A stretch of DNA of 64,000 nucleotides from Bacillota bacterium (GTDB lineage: Bacteria; Bacillota; Clostridia; Oscillospirales; Ruminococcaceae), in contig JAEWLW010000065.1 of the NCBI GenBank assembly GCA_023457355.1, forward strand, positions 1 to 64,000, given 5' to 3'. Numbering within the stretch: position 1 is the stretch's first letter; each line of letters begins with the position of its first letter. Under the pieces are notes generated by a model. It made no database searches, had not been told where the DNA came from, and saw only the letters and a program-made list of their open reading frames with translations. The translations under genes and the position numbers were made by a program. Shown piece after piece: positions 52,414 through 60,281 of this stretch.

Positions 52414-52478
52414 TTAAAGTTCTCCTTTCATCATTGGCGCCCGCCACGCGGGCTCCCCAGTTATTCACCCGGCGTTTA

Positions 52479-52823
52479 TCACACAAAGTCTTCCCGCATG
52501 GGGGTAAAAATATCAAGCAGCACACCCTTTTTAAGGCAGGTGCAACCGTGTTCAACCCCGTGTTCCTTTAAAAGCGTATCCCCCTTTTTGACCACCTGCG
52601 TTTCCCCGTCAATCGTAAAGGCAAATTCACCTTCGACAACATACGTAATTTGTGTATGTGGATGGCTGTGCAGGCTGCCGACAGCCCCCTCTTCAAAGCT
52701 GTTTTCAACACACATCAGGCCGTCGGTGTAAGCCAGAACGCGCTTTACCACACCGGGCGCGGGCACTTGCGGCAGCGTCTCTTCATAAGCCACCCAGCGT
52801 TGTCCTTTTTCGGGCATGGGCAT
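52479..52823 (-). CDS. Cupin domain protein
   Basis: A 114-residue single-cupin protein. Cupin motif 1 is SLHSHPHTQITYVVEGEFAF (about residues 49-68) and motif 2 is LLKEHGVEHGCTCLKKG (about 83-99), both with metal-binding His and Glu. It resembles the small cupins often placed beside kduI/kduD and pectin-utilisation genes, sometimes named KdgF, which linearise unsaturated uronates. That role fits the context but is inference. It is the first gene of the cupin-kduI-kduD operon, with AGGAGGATG before the start. Confidence 0.87.
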   Translation of the reverse strand: MPMPEKGQRWVAYEETLPQVPAPGVVKRVLAYTDGLMCVENSFEEGAVGSLHSHPHTQITYVVEGEFAFTIDGETQVVKKGDTLLKEHGVEHGCTCLKKGVLLDIFTPMREDFV

Positions 52824-52861
52824 GTGTTCATCCTCCTGTCATTATTCATATTGCTCACAGC

Positions 52862-52906
52862 GTCAACGTTTACTCTAATTGTAAGCAAAACGGTCATTCA
52901 AGTCAA
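52862..52906 (-). promoter_or_regulatory. Promoter and LacI-type operator of cupin-kduI-kduD
   Basis: On the minus strand TTGACT (52901-52906), 17 bases, TACAAT (52878-52883). Directly downstream is AGTAAACGTTGAC (52862-52874), a LacI-family half-palindrome that recurs at the divergent lacI promoter. This position suits repression. Confidence 0.7.
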
Positions 52907-52990
52907 TACATCTGCCTATTATACAACAAAATGAATGCCTGTTTTAATAAAAATCAGCAATATTAAATAAATTATATGTTATTTATTTAC

Positions 52991-53048
52991 AGTAAACGTT
53001 TTCTTTTTTAGTTCCATAATTGACATTTTATAAGGGGCAGGGTATCAT
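52991..53048 (+). promoter_or_regulatory. lacI promoter with upstream operator
   Basis: TTGACA (53020-53025), 17 bases, TATCAT (53043-53048). AGTAAACGTTTTCT at 52991-53004 shares AGTAAACGTT with the kdu-side site in inverted orientation and resembles LacI/CcpA-type palindromes around the central CG. Confidence 0.65.
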
Positions 53049-53105
53049 TTATTTATCTTATTTAAACATCCACCAAAAAGCGACACGAACAAAGGAGAAG
53101 CACTC

Positions 53106-54179
53106 ATGTCCCACACCAACCCCACCTTAAAGGATATCGCCCGCACATTGGGCGTCAGCACCACCACAGTGCACAGGGCCCTGCACGGCAAGACTGGGGT
53201 CGGCGATAAAACCTGTGCCGAAATACAGCGCATAGCCGCACAGTTGGGTTACCGCACAAACTATATGGCATCGGCACTTAAGCGGCGCGAGATCCGGCTG
53301 GCGATCGTTTTGCCAGAGCCAACACGGGACAGCCGGTACTATTACCTGAGCCTCTGGCAGGGGGCCCGCCGTTTTTTCAGCGAGGTAACGGAATTTTCGG
53401 TTCAACCGGTGGAGTTCTTTTACCCGCTGGGGCCGGGCAGCAACGGCGTTGCGTTAAAAAACATTTACGAACGGCATATCGAAACACTGGACGGTTTGCT
53501 GACTGTTGCGGTGGATCACAGCCAGTCCTCTTATTTTCTAGAAAAACTGGCCGCAAAAGGTATTGCCATCACATTGGTCGGGGCCAACCTTTACCCCAAT
53601 ATCCGGCTGTGCTGCGTCAAGGCGTATGATGAATTGGCCGGCAGTCTGGCCGCCGAGCTGCTTTGCGCCTTTTATCCCGGCAAATTTTCCGGCAAGGTCA
53701 TCCTGACCGGCAACCCTGTCGGCAGTTTCTCAATGGTCGACCAGTATTTAAACGTGACCGGTTTTATGCAGTATATGGCCAAAAATGCACCCGACGCCCC
53801 ACTGTTCACCGCTTACAATGCCGACGCGGACATCGCCGGGCAGCAGGTTCAGGCGCTGCTCGCGCAGCACCCCGATACCTATGCGATTTACGCCAGCAGC
53901 GCAAGACATACGGTTCAAACCAGCCGTCTGCTGGAAACACTGGGCCTTGCGGGTAAAATCAAGCTGATCGGCAACGACCGCTTTGCCGAAAGCGTGGTAT
54001 TCCTCGCCCGGGGTGCCCTGACTGCTGTCATCGACAAAAAAATAGCGGAGCAAAGTTATCAGGCCGCCCAGGCTCTTTTTAATTACGTTTTAAAGGGCAG
54101 CTACCCCGTAAGCGGAACCATTCAGGTGGAGCCAACCGTCCTTTTAACCGGTAACGTCGCTCATTCCAGTCGCGAATAA
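53106..54179 (+). CDS. LacI family transcriptional regulator
   Basis: A 357-residue LacI/GalR regulator. The helix-turn-helix and hinge are TLKDIARTLGVSTTTVHRAL (residues 7-26) and IAAQLGYRTNYMASALKRR. The remainder is a periplasmic-binding-protein-like sensor of the type-1 fold, similar to the substrate-binding-protein-like subgroup. It is divergent from the cupin-kduI-kduD operon and probably represses it through the paired AGTAAACGTT sites. The inducer is probably a uronate pathway intermediate. AAAGGAGAAG precedes the ATG. Confidence 0.92.
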   Translation: MSHTNPTLKDIARTLGVSTTTVHRALHGKTGVGDKTCAEIQRIAAQLGYRTNYMASALKRREIRLAIVLPEPTRDSRYYYLSLWQGARRFFSEVTEFSVQPVEFFYPLGPGSNGVALKNIYERHIETLDGLLTVAVDHSQSSYFLEKLAAKGIAITLVGANLYPNIRLCCVKAYDELAGSLAAELLCAFYPGKFSGKVILTGNPVGSFSMVDQYLNVTGFMQYMAKNAPDAPLFTAYNADADIAGQQVQALLAQHPDTYAIYASSARHTVQTSRLLETLGLAGKIKLIGNDRFAESVVFLARGALTAVIDKKIAEQSYQAAQALFNYVLKGSYPVSGTIQVEPTVLLTGNVAHSSRE

Positions 54180-54211
54180 CGTGCTGTACGCATAAGCTAG
54201 CAAGTAACTTC

Positions 54212-54247
54212 AAAAGGCGCACATGGTCGAAGCCGTGTGCGCCTTTT
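54212..54247 (+). terminator. lacI terminator
   Basis: AAAAGGCGCACA (54212-54223) pairs with TGTGCGCCTTTT (54236-54247). A near-identical hairpin lies at 54811-54843 beyond R1 copy C. Confidence 0.85.
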
Positions 54248-54791
54248 CAGGTTGTCCATAAAGTGACAGGGCTTAGCACGATTTGCATAAAACAAATGCC
54301 GCTTATCGCGGCATGGGAACCCCCGGCGAGGGTTTTCCCCGCAAAATGGACAATTTGCCCGTTTTGTCGCCTTCGGGCAAGCAATCCGGCGCATTAATAT
54401 GCGCCTCAACGCGAAAGTGGGGGCTCGCCGCCCCCCCTTTCACACTATCCTCCGGTGCTTAAGCTTTACGAAATCCCACTTCTTTGACAGCCTGCGCTTC
54501 TTACAGAATCAGGGCACTTTGGGGTGCTGCCCGGACCGCTCACATAGAGGTGCGCTCACGGCAGCTTGGCTCCGCTTATCACAGCGGGCGGCATAAATTG
54601 CCCGCTGTGATTCCACCAAGACCCTGTGCGCTTTTGATTACGACAGTATGGAACGCGTTATGCGTTTTTTATGCATAACAAGCACAGCATAGCTGGGCTT
54701 ATTTTCAATTAAGCGCCTAAGCGGTTTAATTGAAAACGCAGACCAAAAAGCGTGACCAGAACCTTTAGATTGTTCAACTTTTTCTTTGAAA
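54246..54791 (+). repeat. Dispersed repeat R1, copy C (with R2 inside)
   Basis: Matches R1 copy B from TTCAGG at its left end to the CCTTTAG-TTGT region at its right end, but has about 120 extra bases at 54358-54491 related to R2. It contains a perfect hairpin ATCACAGCGGGC/GCCCGCTGTGAT (54578-54589 with 54600-54611). It fills the spacer between the converging lacI and gntR genes. Confidence 0.82.
54358..54491 (+). repeat. R2-related segment inside R1 copy C
   Basis: Begins CCGTTTTGTCGCC and ends AAATCCCACTTCTTTGA, matching the two ends of R2 copy b but lacking its middle. It replaces the short hairpin region found at the same place in R1 copy B. Confidence 0.5.
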
Positions 54792-54810
54792 TGGATTTTT
54801 TGACAAACTG

Positions 54811-54843
54811 AGGCGCACATGGCCGAAGCCATGAGCGCCTTTT
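54811..54843 (+). terminator. Second copy of the lacI-type terminator
   Basis: GGCGCACATGGCCGAAGCC then ATGAGCGCCTTTT, matching the lacI terminator at about 30 of 33 positions. On the opposite side it lies 35 bases after the gntR stop and could serve that gene too. Confidence 0.65.
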
Positions 54844-54877
54844 ATGACTTTTGTTCGTGCAAAATTCGCGCAAGCAC

Positions 54878-55555
54878 TCACTTAAAATAGTTGGGGAACC
54901 GCTCACGGACCGATTTTTCCACCGACCGATATTGATTAAGGTGCTGTTCCATGTGCATACGGGCTGCTACAGGGTCGCGATTGGCAATGGCCGCCACAAT
55001 ATTACTATGTGCCTGAACCACTTTAGATGGCATCACATCGGACAGCGTAATACTGCGCACCCGGTCAAAATGGATGGCAATATTGCGCATCAGCGTAAAA
55101 ACCTGCGGCTTCTGTGCAATATCAAAAAGCATTTGATGAAACTGGTCGTCCAGCTCCAGCAGCATGCCGTCCGAATCGCTGCCATTGACGTAAAACGCCT
55201 GAAGCCGGACATTCTCACGCAGCTTGTTCAGGTCTTCCTGAGTCGCCTTGACGCAATCGAGTTCTACCACGGCGCATTCCAGCACCCGCCGCATAAACTG
55301 AGACTCTTCGACGAGATTATAGTCAATCAGCGCCACAACGCTGCCTTTTTGGGGGTATATTTCCACAATTTTGACTTTCGAGAGTTCAATCAGCGCCTCC
55401 CGTACCGGCGTTCGCGAAAGTCCCAACTCCGTCGCCAGTTCGTTTTCGCTGACCATACATCCAGGCTCAAGTTGCAAACGAATAATGTTGTCTTTGAGCG
55501 TGCGCAACGCATAGTCCCGTCCGGTCTCACGTGGAAGACGCTTTGTTAAGTGCAT
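54878..55555 (-). CDS. GntR family regulator (FadR/UxuR subfamily)
   Basis: A 225-residue FCD-type GntR regulator. The winged helix-turn-helix is at about residues 12-75, with ENELATELGLSRTPVREALI (about 38-57) as the recognition part. The helical FCD ligand domain follows, with DDQFHQMLFDIA (near 130) and AHSNIVAAIANRDPVAARMHMEQHL (near 190, quoted in part) supplying metal-binding Asp and His residues. I chose ATG 55555, behind GGAGGCGGAG, over the longer frame from 55615. It is the last gene of the dct-uxu cluster and has its own upstream operator, so it is probably autoregulated. Confidence 0.92.
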   Translation of the reverse strand: MHLTKRLPRETGRDYALRTLKDNIIRLQLEPGCMVSENELATELGLSRTPVREALIELSKVKIVEIYPQKGSVVALIDYNLVEESQFMRRVLECAVVELDCVKATQEDLNKLRENVRLQAFYVNGSDSDGMLLELDDQFHQMLFDIAQKPQVFTLMRNIAIHFDRVRSITLSDVMPSKVVQAHSNIVAAIANRDPVAARMHMEQHLNQYRSVEKSVRERFPNYFK

Positions 55556-55618
55556 TGTTTCTCCGCCTCCCATAGTTCCTCTTGCAAGTTTACAAGATTC
55601 GCGGCTTTGCGTCAAGGT

Positions 55619-55630
55619 CTAGTATACTAG
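55619..55630. promoter_or_regulatory. GntR operator, site 1 (gntR upstream, in uxuB stop)
   Basis: The palindrome CTAGTATACTAG overlaps the uxuB stop codon, 64 bases before the gntR start. It is identical to the core of the site before dctP and one arm differs at the eda site. Confidence 0.72.
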
Positions 55631-57240
55631 TTTAAATATTTTTTTAATGTTTTTCGCACAGCGCCCGGTCCTTCCAGCAGTTGCGTCAACATGGTTTCGA
55701 CCTTGCCGTCCAGACCCAGCGCCACCAGATCGGCGCCGAAAATGACTGTGTTGGAAAGAATGGCTTCAAGCTTAGGCCTAAGACCATCCGAATTACCCAA
55801 TGTGATTCCCTCCAGCTGTGCCTGAAGCTGGGCGAGCATCGGGTCGCTACTGCATGCCATCGGTGCACCCTTATCGTCCACAGCCAGCAGATAACGCAGC
55901 CAGCCGGCGATGGCCAACGGGATAAACGTCAGATTTCTAACCTCCAAATCGGGGCGCTGCGCGTAAGATTTGATGGTCTCGCCAAAGCGGATTGAAACCT
56001 TTTGGCTTGTATCAGTCGCGATACGCTGGGGTGTGTCGGGAATAAAGGGGTTGGGCAGGCGCTGCTCCACCACCTCGCGGATAAACGCTTCGGGCGACAG
56101 AATGCCGGGGTCGACCACCACGGGCATCCCCTCATCAAAGCCGATGCGTTCCACAAGCGCCTTGAGCTCCGGGTCCTTCATTTCGGCAGCGATGCTGTCG
56201 TAACCCAGCAGGCAGCCATAAACGGCCAGCGCGGTGTGCAGTGGGTTTAAGCAGGTCGTCACCTTCATGCGCTCGGTATCGTTGACGGTCTGGCGGTCGG
56301 CCATATAAACACCGGCTTTTTCCAGCGGCGGGCGCCCGTTGGGAAAGTTATCCTCAACCACAAGGTACTGCGGCACCTCGGCATTGACAAACGGGGCGAT
56401 AAAGGTGTTTTTAGCGGTGACAATCGGCGCCATATTTTCAATGCCGGCCTTGGCGAGCGCCTCTTCCACCACGCTGGCGGGGCGGGGCGTAATCTTGTCG
56501 ATCATGGACCAGGGGAAGGAAACCTTCCCCTCATCCCGAATCCAGGTCAGGAAGTTTTCGTCAGCAAAGCCGTTTTCATGCCATTTTTGTGCGACCGTTA
56601 ACACGCTGTTGCGCAGCTTTTCGCCATTATGCGAACAGTTATCCATGCTGACAACAGCAATTGGCGTGGCCCCCGCCCGATAGCGCTCCAGCAGCAGCGC
56701 TGTCACCATGCTCATGGCATGGGTGCAGTTTTCAGGCCCGTTCTCAAAGTCCGCTGCAACATAGGGGAAAAACGCGCCCTGCATATTGCTTAAAGCATAG
56801 CCCTTTTCGGTGATGGTAAAGCTGACCATCTGTAACGAAGGCGACCGGAACGCGCGCTTGAGCTGTGCCATATCCTCGCGATAGGCGTTGCCAGCCCGCA
56901 AGCCTTTGGCAATGGACGCGACGACGCTCTTTTCCATGCTGCCGTCCGGCTTTAAGCTGACCATCAGCGTCATGGCGTCAAACGGCTCGTAAATTTTATC
57001 AATAATGTCGTAATCAAAGGTGTCGGCGGCGATGATGCCCGTTTGGCTCAGTCCCTGTTCCAGCAACGACTGCGCCAGCCTTGCGATAAAACCGCGAAAA
57101 ATATTGCCCGCGCCAAAATGTACCCAAACCGGCTCTTTATCCGTGGCTACGGCCATTTTTCGCCAGTCAAACCCCGGAAGCGCCACACCGGCCGCTTCCC
57201 ATGGACCGCGGTCCTGTATCCCCTCATAGCTGAGTTTCAT
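55627..57240 (-). CDS. uxuB: Fructuronate reductase, mannitol dehydrogenase family
   Basis: A 537-residue polyol-specific long-chain dehydrogenase. VHFGAGNIFRGFIARLAQ (about residues 39-56) is the NAD-binding start, SMDNCSHNGEKL (near 198) and the catalytic Lys region near 300 (KNTFIAPFVN) are family features. It reduces D-fructuronate to D-mannonate. Tagaturonate reductase is the alternative within the family, but the adjacent uxuA favours UxuB. GAGGAGAC precedes the ATG; uxuA lies 12 bases upstream. Confidence 0.9.
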   Translation of the reverse strand: MKLSYEGIQDRGPWEAAGVALPGFDWRKMAVATDKEPVWVHFGAGNIFRGFIARLAQSLLEQGLSQTGIIAADTFDYDIIDKIYEPFDAMTLMVSLKPDGSMEKSVVASIAKGLRAGNAYREDMAQLKRAFRSPSLQMVSFTITEKGYALSNMQGAFFPYVAADFENGPENCTHAMSMVTALLLERYRAGATPIAVVSMDNCSHNGEKLRNSVLTVAQKWHENGFADENFLTWIRDEGKVSFPWSMIDKITPRPASVVEEALAKAGIENMAPIVTAKNTFIAPFVNAEVPQYLVVEDNFPNGRPPLEKAGVYMADRQTVNDTERMKVTTCLNPLHTALAVYGCLLGYDSIAAEMKDPELKALVERIGFDEGMPVVVDPGILSPEAFIREVVEQRLPNPFIPDTPQRIATDTSQKVSIRFGETIKSYAQRPDLEVRNLTFIPLAIAGWLRYLLAVDDKGAPMACSSDPMLAQLQAQLEGITLGNSDGLRPKLEAILSNTVIFGADLVALGLDGKVETMLTQLLEGPGAVRKTLKKYLN

Positions 57241-57252
57241 ATTGAAGTCTCC

Positions 57253-58332
57253 TCACTTTTTTGACATCTTGTCAATGGCCTCCCACAGGCCGTTGAGATA
57301 GGCGATGCCCAAAGCACGGTCATACAGGCCATAGCCGGGGCGTCCGGTTTCATCCCAGATCATCCGGCCGTGGTCGGGACGCACATAGGTATCGGGGCAG
57401 GTGTCGTAAATCGCCTTCATGATGGCGAACATATCCAGGTCGCCGTCCGAGGACAGATGGCTGGCCTCGCGGAAGTGATGGTGCCCCAGATATTTGACAT
57501 TGCGCACATGCATGCAGCCGATGCGCCCCATTTCGCCAAAGTGGCGGATGACGGCGGGAATGTCGTTCTCGGGGTTGGAGCCCAAAGACCCGGTGCACAG
57601 GCAGACGGTGTTGCAGGGTGAATCGTGCAGCGCAACAATCTTGTCGAAATCCGACCGGCTATGCGCGATGCGGGGCAGGCCAAAGATAGGCCAGGCCGGG
57701 TCGTCGGGGTGGCACGCCATCACGACGCCGCATTCTTCGCAGGTGGGGATGATGCCGTCAAGAAAATATTTGTAATTTTCGCGCAGCATGTCTGGCGTCA
57801 GGCCCTCGTAGCGCTTGAGCGTCGTTTCCAGCTCAGCCAGGCGCTCAGGCTCCCAGCCGGGCAGCGAAAAGCCGTTGCTGTTGGCGGCAGTGCGCCGCAC
57901 AATTTCAAGAGGCGTCATGCCGCCCAGCTCGCGCTCGTCAAAATACAGGCTGTTGGAACCGTCCTCCGCAATAGGGTGTGCAAGGTCTGTTCGCAGCCAG
58001 TCGAAAACCGGCATGAAATTATAGACAATCACCTTAACGCCGTACTTCGCCAGATTGCGGATGCTGATACAATAATTCTCAATATATTTGTCGCGGGTAG
58101 GCAGGCCCATTTTGATGTCTTCGTGGACATTGACACTCTCAATAACCTCGCATTCCAACCCGGCGGCGTGCACTTCGTCCACATAAGCCTTGATCTCTTC
58201 TTCAGTCCAGATTTCACCGGCGGCTTTATAATCCAGCACGCCCATCAGTCCGGAGGTACCCGGAATCTGCTTAATCTGACGCAGTGTAATTTTGTCGCTT
58301 TTGGAGCCGAACCAGCGGAATGTCATTTTCAT
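57253..58332 (-). CDS. uxuA: Mannonate dehydratase
   Basis: A 359-residue TIM-barrel dehydratase that converts D-mannonate to 2-keto-3-deoxygluconate using Mn2+ or Fe2+. The N-terminus MTFRWFGSKSDKITLRQI (residues 3-20) with IPGTSGLMGVL, VYNFMPVFDWLRT (near 107), CHPDDPAWPIFGLPRI (near 205) and the metal ligands in MHVRNVKYLG and YVRPDHGRMIW (near 315) are diagnostic. Length is normal. Part of the dctPQM-uxuA-uxuB-gntR cluster. Confidence 0.96.
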   Translation of the reverse strand: MKMTFRWFGSKSDKITLRQIKQIPGTSGLMGVLDYKAAGEIWTEEEIKAYVDEVHAAGLECEVIESVNVHEDIKMGLPTRDKYIENYCISIRNLAKYGVKVIVYNFMPVFDWLRTDLAHPIAEDGSNSLYFDERELGGMTPLEIVRRTAANSNGFSLPGWEPERLAELETTLKRYEGLTPDMLRENYKYFLDGIIPTCEECGVVMACHPDDPAWPIFGLPRIAHSRSDFDKIVALHDSPCNTVCLCTGSLGSNPENDIPAVIRHFGEMGRIGCMHVRNVKYLGHHHFREASHLSSDGDLDMFAIMKAIYDTCPDTYVRPDHGRMIWDETGRPGYGLYDRALGIAYLNGLWEAIDKMSKK

Positions 58333-58363
58333 AATTGTTTCTCCTCATTGTTTCTCCTCTGAA

Positions 58364-59656
58364 TTATCTAAACAGGTTGGGCAGCAGCATGCTGATGCTC
58401 GGAACAAAGGTCACCAGCAGCAGTGTAATAATCATACACACATAGAAGGGCATTGTGGCTTTAACAACGCGCTCCATCGGCACCTTTGAAACGGCCGAGC
58501 CGATGAACAGCACCGCGCCAACCGGCGGTGTCAAAAGGCCGATGCCGCAGTTTAACACCATCATGATGCCGAACTGAATGGGGTCGATGCCAATTTTAAC
58601 GGCCAACGGCAGCAGAATAGGTGTGGCGATCAGGATAATGGGCGCCATATCCATAATACAGCCCAGCGTCAGCAAAATAAGGTTGAGCAGCAGCGCCAAA
58701 ATGATGGGGTTATCGGTGATGCTGGTGATAGCATTAGCGGCCATCACCGGAACATGCAACGTGGTCAGGCAGTACCCGAACACGCTGGAGGTGGCGATGA
58801 GGATCAGCACGATTGAAAGTGTGTCAATGCAATCGCTGAGCACGCGCCAGACGCCTCTCCAGTTAAGCCCCTTGTAGATGAACACACTGACAATCAGGCT
58901 GTAAATGACGGCGATGGCCGCCGATTCGGTGGCGGTAAAGACGCCGCCCACCACGCCGAACACAACGATGATCACAGCGGCCAGCGCCCAGAAGGAGGTC
59001 GCCATCTGCCGGATCAGATTTATGATGCTGAATTTGGAGCCCTTGGGGTAGTTGCGTTTAACCGAAATGATGTAGGAGCCGATCATCAGGCTGAGTGCAA
59101 GCAGCGCGCCGGGCAGATAGCCCGCCAGAAACAGGCTGCCCACCGAGACGCCGCCGGCGGTGGTTGCATAGATGACCATATTGTGGCTTGGCGGAACCAG
59201 CAGGCCCTCGCAGGACGAGGTGATGGTGACGGCGGTCGAGAAGTCGTCGTCATAGCCCTGGTCAACCATCATCGGGATCAGGATGGAACCGAGCGAGGCG
59301 GTGTCCGCAGCGGCGGAACCGGAAATACCGCCAAAGAAATAGGATGCGACAATATTCACCATCGCCATGCCCCCGCGCATCCAGCCGACGCAGGCGTCCG
59401 CCAGTGCGATGAGCTTTTCGGAAATACCGCCCGAACCCATTAAGACGCCCATCGTAATAAAGAACGGAACAGCCATTAGGCTAAAAGAGCTGATGCCCTT
59501 CACCATATGCTGGCAAACGGTGCTTAAATTAAGGCCCTGCGACAGCAGGCACAGAATGGACGAAAGCGCAACGGCATAAGCGATAGGAAAACGTAGCAAG
59601 ATCATGACAAAAAAGCTCAAAAGCAAAACGGCAATCGCCATCGTTTGCACGCTCAT
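58364..59656 (-). CDS. TRAP transporter large permease (DctM)
   Basis: A 430-residue membrane protein with about twelve helices, the ion-coupled large subunit of a TRAP transporter. FGGISGSAAADTASLGSILIP (near residue 110, quoted in part) and PSHNMVIYATTAGGVSVGSLF are family landmarks. It begins one base after the DctQ stop. The cluster context suggests uptake of glucuronate or galacturonate. Confidence 0.94.
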   Translation of the reverse strand: MSVQTMAIAVLLLSFFVMILLRFPIAYAVALSSILCLLSQGLNLSTVCQHMVKGISSFSLMAVPFFITMGVLMGSGGISEKLIALADACVGWMRGGMAMVNIVASYFFGGISGSAAADTASLGSILIPMMVDQGYDDDFSTAVTITSSCEGLLVPPSHNMVIYATTAGGVSVGSLFLAGYLPGALLALSLMIGSYIISVKRNYPKGSKFSIINLIRQMATSFWALAAVIIVVFGVVGGVFTATESAAIAVIYSLIVSVFIYKGLNWRGVWRVLSDCIDTLSIVLILIATSSVFGYCLTTLHVPVMAANAITSITDNPIILALLLNLILLTLGCIMDMAPIILIATPILLPLAVKIGIDPIQFGIMMVLNCGIGLLTPPVGAVLFIGSAVSKVPMERVVKATMPFYVCMIITLLLVTFVPSISMLLPNLFR

Positions 59657-59657
59657 A

Positions 59658-60179
59658 TCACTTTGCCTCCTTTACAAAAAAGCTCTTAACATGATTATAC
59701 AGAGCCTCCAGTTCAAAAATAAGCATGGCAACACCGGCCAGCGGAACAGGAAAATACATCCAGAATCGGGATACCGTCGGCATGGAAACATAGGTGCCCT
59801 TAGAGCCGATTCCGTTCGCATAGCGCCAGCCGACGGTGATCATGATAACCGCCAGAATCAAAACGGCTACGTCGGCCAGAATATCCAGGCATTTGACCAG
59901 CTTCTTAGGCAGGTAGATATCCAGCGCGGTCATTCGGATGTGCGCGCCGCGGCGGATGGCCAATGCCGCAGAAAGCACCGCCATGTAAGCCATGCAGGTC
60001 AGAACAACTTCTTCGCTCCAGGACGGGTCCGGAACAAATGGAACATAGCGGCCGACGACCGACATTGTGGTGATGAGAATGTCTATAATCAGCAGAATTT
60101 TGCAGATAAACATCACACCATTATATGCCTTGTCATAAATTGGCTTGATTTTATCAAGCTTATCGAAAATCGCGGGCAT
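59658..60179 (-). CDS. TRAP transporter small permease (DctQ)
   Basis: A 173-residue four-helix subunit. VVGRYVPFVPDPSWSEEVVL (about residues 41-60) matches the DctQ pattern of Arg, Pro and Trp-Ser-Glu-Glu before helix 2, and RRGAHIRMTALD (about 77-88) follows. It joins the binding protein to DctM. Separated from dctP by a hairpin. Confidence 0.93.
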   Translation of the reverse strand: MPAIFDKLDKIKPIYDKAYNGVMFICKILLIIDILITTMSVVGRYVPFVPDPSWSEEVVLTCMAYMAVLSAALAIRRGAHIRMTALDIYLPKKLVKCLDILADVAVLILAVIMITVGWRYANGIGSKGTYVSMPTVSRFWMYFPVPLAGVAMLIFELEALYNHVKSFFVKEAK

Positions 60180-60209
60180 ATGGTCTCCTCCTCATGTGCG
60201 GGTGGAAAG

Positions 60210-60247
60210 AGAGAGGGCGCAGGGGCTCTGTCCCCTGCGCCCTCTCT
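60210..60247 (-). terminator. Hairpin between dctP and dctQM (partial terminator or stabiliser)
   Basis: A perfect 16-base stem (60210-60225 with 60232-60247) with a six-base loop, 35 bases after the dctP stop. No long T-run follows, so it probably raises binding-protein mRNA relative to the permeases. Confidence 0.6.
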
Positions 60248-60281
60248 TTCAATGGTTTACTTTTAAAGAAAAGTACAGTTC

